Notes under the pieces: generated by a model
What the model saw: the letters and a program-made list of their open reading frames with translations, nothing else
What the model was told of the DNA's origin: nothing
The model's database searches: none
Translations under genes and position numbers: made by a program
In this document: positions 5,256 through 5,778 of the stretch, piece after piece
How positions within the stretch are numbered: position 1 is the first letter of the stretch
How the letters are laid out: each line of letters starts with the position of its first letter
Assembly (NCBI GenBank): GCA_937900975.1
Contig: CALCPC010000488.1
Coordinates: 1-5,778, forward strand
Length of the DNA stretch: 5,778 nt
From: an uncultured Paracoccaceae bacterium
GTDB taxonomy: Bacteria; Pseudomonadota; Alphaproteobacteria; Rhodobacterales; Rhodobacteraceae
Direction of reading: 5' to 3'

Positions 5256-5778
5256 TCGGGTCAGCGCCTCGGGTCGGTCGAGCAACCATTCGACCGCATC
5301 ATGGCGGGCAGCAATCTCGGCCAAATCCGCCGACGGACCGTTCAGCCGCGTCTCCAACAGCCGCGCGCCGGCAGACGACCGCGTGCGGTCGATAACGGAC
5401 AAAAGCGTGCCGTCCCGACCGCCCGAAAGGCTTCTCTCCAACTCCAGATTGCGGCGCGTCGCAGCGTCGATGCTTAAGGTTCCACCCGGATGTTCGCGCC
5501 GAGGCGGCTGCAAAAGCGGAAGCTGCCCCTTTTGCGTCATTTCCAGATAGTCCAGAAGCGCGCCAAGCGCGGACAGCTCCTCCCGCTGGAAACCGCCAAA
5601 GCCGTCCAACGTATCGACCCGCAGCGCAGCCTTCAGCCGCGCCGAGCCTGTGGCACTGTCAAATGCCAGTGCGGGCCGCTCTGTCAGTGTCACGCCGACG
5701 TCCGCCGCCAGCGCGTGGAGCCCTGCCCCCTCTGCCACCAAAAGCTCCCGCGGGGCGATGCGCGCCCAAAGCGGCAGC

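Larger units (their letters stand above)
3645..5778 (-). pseudogene. mutS: DNA mismatch repair protein MutS, in-frame amber, 5' end outside window
   Basis: MutS recognises mismatches and uses ATP to start methyl-independent or directed mismatch repair with MutL. The frame enters at the right edge and runs to TAG 3645-3647, about 174 residues before and 535 after an in-frame TAG at 5253-5255. About 160 N-terminal residues, including the mismatch-contacting Phe-X-Glu domain, lie beyond the edge. Visible are the connector tail, the core/lever (IDAATRRNLELERSLSGG, 5476-5423), the clamp (IRHNSVLGYFGE) and the ATPase: Walker A GPNMAGKS (4374-4397), signature GRSTFMVEM, Walker B LVILDEIGRGTATYDG (4172 downward), and FATHYHEL. 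A DLPLF motif (3792-3806) resembles a beta-clamp-binding site, and the C-terminus is complete. Sequence resumes in the same frame and in register with MutS after the stop (IPDLERALTRLALNRGGPRDL). All else is intact, so this is a very recent nonsense mutation or a sequencing error; translation as written would lose the ATPase. Confidence 0.9.

Noticed and set aside
1..5778. CRISPR arrays, tRNA/rRNA genes, insertion sequences
   Set aside because: I saw no direct-repeat arrays, cloverleaf or rRNA sequence, transposase or terminal repeats; the genes are ordinary chromosomal ones.

Overview
The window is GC-rich DNA with strongly G/C-biased third codon positions, short intergenic gaps and genes overlapping by 4 nt. 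Protein style (PuuE-UraD fusion, MutS with an alanine/proline-rich tail) suggests an alphaproteobacterium, most likely Rhodobacteraceae-like. That placement is inference from protein character, since no marker RNA is present.

Layout. Bases 1-227 hold no gene I can support; the stretch is compositionally odd (one A in the first 107 bases of the + strand). Next comes a purine (urate to glyoxylate) catabolic cluster: uraH on the minus strand (228-584), a 134-bp divergent control region (585-718) with repeated dyad motifs, then three overlapping genes on the plus strand. These are a PuuE-UraD fusion (719-2122), a bicupin (S)-ureidoglycine aminohydrolase (2119-2937) and ureidoglycolate lyase allA (2934-3416). 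Bases 3417-3644 form a hairpin-rich convergent intergenic region with a likely terminator for the purine operon. From 3645 to the window edge, on the minus strand, lies mutS, interrupted by an in-frame amber codon at 5253-5255 and cut off at its 5' end by the window.

How the genes work together. UraH opens 5-hydroxyisourate to OHCU. The UraD half of the fusion decarboxylates OHCU to (S)-allantoin, and the PuuE half opens allantoin to allantoate. An allantoate amidohydrolase, not in the window, would give (S)-ureidoglycine. The bicupin enzyme deaminates that to (S)-ureidoglycolate, and AllA splits it to glyoxylate and urea. Urate oxidase, the allantoate amidohydrolase, a transporter and a regulator must be elsewhere if the pathway is complete.

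Main points for a second look: the amber codon in an otherwise intact mutS (possible mutator genotype or sequence error), the dyad repeats between uraH and puuE, and the A-depleted left edge. I see no mobile element, CRISPR array, RNA gene or clearly undescribed system; the purine enzymes belong to known families.
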